A stretch of 17,704 nt of DNA from Clostridium sp. CAG:389 (GTDB lineage Bacteria; Bacillota; Clostridia; TANB77; CAG-508), in NCBI GenBank assembly GCA_000438255.1, contig FR901961.1, positions 1 through 17,704 on the forward strand. The letters are read 5' to 3'. The notes beneath the pieces were generated by a model that worked only from the letters and a program-made list of their open reading frames with translations, made no database searches and had not been told where the DNA came from. This document shows, in pieces, positions 15,341-17,704 of this stretch (the stretch's first letter is position 1; every line of letters starts with the position of its first letter). The translations under genes and the position numbers were made by a program.

Positions 15341-15368
15341 TTGGTTCTAACGAGTTTTACTCTCCCAA
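15341..15368 (-). promoter_or_regulatory. Putative L1-binding site in the rplK-rplA spacer
   Basis: On the minus strand UUGG (15368-15365) pairs with CCAA (15344-15341), and inside it GAG pairs with CUC around UAAAA. An asymmetric internal loop (GA opposite GUUAGAA) separates the two stems. This two-stem, asymmetric-loop shape resembles known L1 mRNA targets. It abuts the rplA SD, so L1 binding would block ribosome entry. Confidence 0.45.
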
Positions 15369-15467
15369 TATTTATATTTTTAATTTATTAAACAAATAAA
15401 TTTCATTTATATGTATATATCTTGTATATAACATATGACATTTTATTTGAATTAATCAATATATAAA

Positions 15468-15896
15468 CTAATCGATAACTACTACACCCATTGATCTAGC
15501 AGTACCTTCTACCATGCTCATAGCTGTTTCTAATGATGCAGCATTTAAGTCTGGCATTTTTTGTTCAGCAATAGCTTTAACTTGTTCTTTAGTTATTTTA
15601 GCTACTTTATCTTTATTTGGTTTTCCTGAACCTTTTTCAATTTTTATTGCCTTTTTTATTAAAACTGCTACTGGTGGTACTTTTGTTATAAATTCAAAAG
15701 ATTTATCTTTATATACTGTTATAACAACTGGTATTATCATTCCAGGTTGATTTGCAGTTCTATCATTGAATTCTTTTACGAATTGCATAATGTTAACACC
15801 ACTTGAACCTAAGGCAGGTCCTACTGGTGGAGCTGGTGTTGCCTTTCCTGCTTCTATTTGTAATTTAATTATATTTGAAATTTCTTTTTCTGCCAT
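15468..15896 (-). CDS. rplK: 50S ribosomal protein L11
   Basis: Binds the GTPase-associated region of 23S rRNA and is needed for RelA-type stringent sensing. The 142 aa match the family from end to end. The N-terminal domain has the flexible Pro/Gly stretch PAPPVGPALGSSGVNIMQF (about 22-40). The C-terminal RNA-binding domain runs from about 70 and ends in TARSMGVVVID. SD AGGAGGTG precedes ATG 15896. It lies 38 bp after nusG in the same operon. A 140-bp, very A+T-rich spacer follows before rplA. Confidence 0.98.
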   Translation of the reverse strand: MAEKEISNIIKLQIEAGKATPAPPVGPALGSSGVNIMQFVKEFNDRTANQPGMIIPVVITVYKDKSFEFITKVPPVAVLIKKAIKIEKGSGKPNKDKVAKITKEQVKAIAEQKMPDLNAASLETAMSMVEGTARSMGVVVID

Positions 15897-15934
15897 TTTA
15901 TTGGCACCTCCTCTAAAATTTTCCTATTATTTTA

Positions 15935-16471
15935 TTATTGAACTTTTTTTACTTGTGAGAACTCAAGTACTACTGGTGTTTCTCTTCCAAACATTGATAC
16001 TAAAACTTTAACTTTATGTTTTTCTTTGTTTATTTCTTGAACTGTACCAACAAATCCTTCAAATGGACCATTCATAACTTCTACTTGTTCATTTAACTCA
16101 TAATCAACGTTTATTTCTGATACATCAAATCCCATGTTTCTTATTTCTTCTTCTGTCAATGGAATTGGATCTGTTCCTGAACCTACGAATCCTGTTACAC
16201 CTCTTGTGTTTCTTACTATGTACCAAGTTTCTTCTGTTACAATCATTTTTACTAAAACATATCCAGGAAATACTTTCTTTAAATTTGTTTTTCTTTTTCC
16301 ATCTTTTATTTCTATTTGTTCTTCCATTGGAACTATAATATCAAAGAAATAATCTTCAAGTTCTCTGTTTTTTATTGTATTTTCTAAATCTTTTTTTACT
16401 TTATTTTCATATCCTGAATAAGTATGTACAACATACCATCTTGGATTCATATCGTAATCTTTTTGAGACAT
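15935..16471 (-). CDS. nusG: Transcription termination/antitermination protein NusG
   Basis: Universal elongation factor bound to the RNA polymerase clamp, linking transcription to Rho or the ribosome and, in Bacillota, promoting sequence-specific pausing. The 178 aa contain an NGN domain (about 9-115: PRWYVVHTYSGYENKVKKDL, FPGYVLVKM and RNTRGVTGFVG motifs) and a C-terminal KOW domain (about 125-176: QVEVMNGPFEGFVGTV). SD GAAGGAGG precedes ATG 16471. It is placed between secE and rplK as in most bacteria. Confidence 0.98.
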   Translation of the reverse strand: MSQKDYDMNPRWYVVHTYSGYENKVKKDLENTIKNRELEDYFFDIIVPMEEQIEIKDGKRKTNLKKVFPGYVLVKMIVTEETWYIVRNTRGVTGFVGSGTDPIPLTEEEIRNMGFDVSEINVDYELNEQVEVMNGPFEGFVGTVQEINKEKHKVKVLVSMFGRETPVVLEFSQVKKVQ

Positions 16472-16517
16472 CTATTTTAAGCCTCCTTCTGATATTTTTG
16501 ACCTTTTATTGTTAACA

Positions 16518-16850
16518 TTATTCTTCAATATTGTTTTCTACTGAATTAGTTTGTTCTGTATTTTCTTCTACATCATTATTTGTAGTTGTTTCTTCATTTT
16601 CAACTGTATTATTTGATGCTGAATTAACAATATCTTGTTTTAATTTGTTAACTCCAAATTTGTTTATAGATTCAAAAGCTACATCTAATACAAATACTAT
16701 AATTGCAGTTATTATAACTATTGTTAATACTGCAACAGTGTTATTGAATAGTTGTTTTGGTGTTGGCCAAATTACTTTTTTTAATTCTGCTTTAAATTTT
16801 TTTGTAAAGCTTGTTTTGTCTTTACTATTCTTTTCATTTTTTTTAGCCAT
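16518..16850 (-). CDS. secE: Preprotein translocase subunit SecE with a long C-terminal tail
   Basis: Essential clamp subunit of the SecYEG channel. The conserved amphipathic helix and hinge (FKAELKKVIWPTPKQLFNNT, about 19-38) precede a single membrane helix (about 39-60), as in the short Gram-positive SecE. Those are only about 60 aa; here the 110-aa protein carries some 45 extra residues (from about 66) rich in Asn, Glu and Thr with no further hydrophobic segment. With the usual topology the tail would face outside. SD GGAGG precedes ATG 16850. The gene sits between rpmG and nusG as expected. Confidence 0.95.
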   Translation of the reverse strand: MAKKNEKNSKDKTSFTKKFKAELKKVIWPTPKQLFNNTVAVLTIVIITAIIVFVLDVAFESINKFGVNKLKQDIVNSASNNTVENEETTTNNDVEENTEQTNSVENNIEE

Positions 16851-16884
16851 TTTGTTTCCTCCCTAAAATAGCTTATACTATGTT

Positions 16885-17049
16885 TTATTTTGTTTCTTTA
16901 TGTGTTGTACGTTTTTTACAGAATTTACAATACTTAACTAATTCTAATCTATCAGTATTATTTCTTTTGTTTTTTGAAGTTACATAATTTCTATTTTTAC
17001 ATTCTGTACATTCTAATGTTATGTTTTCTCTTGGTCCTTTTGCTGCCAT
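16885..17049 (-). CDS. rpmG: 50S ribosomal protein L33, zinc-binding form
   Basis: Small 50S protein near the E site. The 54 aa begin MAAKGPRENI and carry two CxxC pairs (C14/C17 and C41/C44), the zinc-binding C+ form rather than the zinc-free paralogue used under zinc limitation. The start is ATG 17049, with the SD GGAGGTG at the correct distance. The open frame extends upstream to 17073, but that would place the SD inside the gene. It heads the rpmG-secE-nusG operon. Confidence 0.96.
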   Translation of the reverse strand: MAAKGPRENITLECTECKNRNYVTSKNKRNNTDRLELVKYCKFCKKRTTHKETK

Positions 17050-17090
17050 TTTAATACACCTCCGAATTACCATACTTTTTTATTTTTTAA

Positions 17091-17123
17091 ACGATGTGAT
17101 CGTATGTCCGTAATATACATACG
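17091..17123 (-). promoter_or_regulatory. Two overlapping small hairpins in the rpmG leader
   Basis: Minus strand: CGTATGT (17123-17117) pairs with ACATACG (17107-17101) around a 9-nt loop. ACGAT (17104-17100) pairs with ATCGT (17096-17092) around CAC. They share bases and exclude each other. The first would sit at the very 5' end of the transcript, where it could protect the mRNA. Confidence 0.4.
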
Positions 17124-17130
17124 CTAAAAT

Positions 17131-17159
17131 ATTTTACCACTTTTTTCTATTTATGTCAA
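17131..17159 (-). promoter_or_regulatory. Sigma-A promoter of the rpmG-secE-nusG-rplKAJL operon
   Basis: Minus strand TTGACA (17159-17154), 17-bp spacer, TAAAAT (17136-17131): perfect -35, one mismatch in the -10. No other strong promoter is seen down to rplL, so it probably drives all seven genes. Confidence 0.85.
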
Positions 17160-17181
17160 TGGATTTCTAATAAAAAATTGT

Positions 17182-17704
17182 CTATTTTTTAGATTTTTTC
17201 TTTTGGACAGAAAAACCAAACTTTCCTAGTTTTTTCCCCATTGAATAATATCCCCCATTAGCATAAGAAATCAAGTTACATTTCGAAATATCAAATGCTC
17301 CTTTATTATCTATATATTTTTCATCACTATTTATTGCTAAAACATCTGCAATAAACATAGTGTGACTTCCTAATTCTTTTATTTCTCTTACTTTACATTC
17401 AACAGATACTGGACTTTCCTTAATCATTGGACATTTTACAAAATTTGCCTTTTCTTTGTGTAAGTTCATTTCTTTGAATTTATCGAATTTTTCTCCTGTT
17501 TTAACCCCACACCAATCAGTTGCTTTAACAAGTTCATTAGTTGTTAAATTTATTACAAATTCTCCTTGTTCTTTTATTAATTTGTATGAGTATCTTGTTG
17601 GTCTAACTGATATATACACCATAGCAGGGTCTGTATTTAGTATTCCTGTCCATGCTACTGTTATTATATTAGACTTTTCCATTGTTCCACAACTTACCAT
17701 TACC
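17182..17704 (-). CDS. Flavin reductase-like domain flavoprotein, 5' end outside the window
   Basis: Member of the FMN-binding split-barrel, flavin reductase-like family, likely a cytosolic flavoprotein that transfers electrons to or from an unknown partner. Codons upstream of the first Met in the window (GTA at 17703-17701) stay in frame, giving a VMVSCG context that in homologues follows a short N-terminal segment, so the true start lies beyond the edge. Seen here: SNIITVAWTG, DPAMVYISVRPTRYSY and GEFVINLTT, the usual FMN and dimer motifs of the family, then DWCGVKTGEKFDKF. The C-terminus is basic (a run of Lys). It is 23 bp upstream of the operon promoter on the same strand, without an obvious terminator. 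Substrate cannot be assigned. Confidence 0.85.
   Translation of the reverse strand, partial: VMVSCGTMEKSNIITVAWTGILNTDPAMVYISVRPTRYSYKLIKEQGEFVINLTTNELVKATDWCGVKTGEKFDKFKEMNLHKEKANFVKCPMIKESPVSVECKVREIKELGSHTMFIADVLAINSDEKYIDNKGAFDISKCNLISYANGGYYSMGKKLGKFGFSVQKKKSKK

Overview
The window comes from a very A+T-rich, endospore-forming member of the Bacillota, most likely class Clostridia. The evidence is the near-complete sporulation-type gene content of the left half (yabG, veg, spoIIID and a BofC-like anchored protein), strong SD sequences (AGGAGG type), Clostridia-style promoters, and a ClpE/ClpC-like ATPase with an N-terminal zinc finger. Species cannot be fixed from sequence alone. An uncultured gut clostridium assembled from a metagenome would fit, and two apparent coding breaks (rplA, and the 5' end of one ABC gene) fit either assembly error or decay.

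Layout. 1-3230 (+): a sigma-A promoter, a zinc-finger Clp ATPase and pgsA, closed by a strong terminator. 3245-5585: sporulation block. A BofC-like membrane-anchored protein (-) is divergent from the protease gene yabG (+), with sigma-G-like and sigma-K/E-like promoter candidates in the 142-bp gap. veg (+) follows behind a consensus sigma-A promoter, then spoIIID (-), whose ribosome binding site lies in a long inverted repeat. 5729-12625 (-): four ABC half-exporters forming two tandem two-gene cassettes. In each cassette the first-transcribed subunit has a canonical signature motif but a substituted Walker B glutamate. The second has an intact glutamate but a deviant signature, as expected of asymmetric heterodimers. 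12647-13339 (-): MTA/SAH nucleosidase, with its own promoter and 21 bp upstream of the first ABC gene.

13437-17159 (-): the translation/transcription operon, in transcription order rpmG, secE, nusG, rplK, rplA, rplJ, rplL. It has a consensus promoter in front of rpmG, a putative L1 target just before rplA, an L10 leader with attenuator before rplJ, and a terminator after rplL. rpoB does not follow rplL. rplA is broken: its central segment is replaced by a second, diverged copy of the L1 C-terminus. 17182-17704 (-): a 5'-truncated flavin reductase-like flavoprotein.

No stretch over 300 bp is gene-free. I saw no tRNA, rRNA, CRISPR, transposase or phage gene. Nothing here is clearly a new biological system. 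The best leads are the rplA chimera, the spoIIID hairpin and the paired asymmetric exporters.
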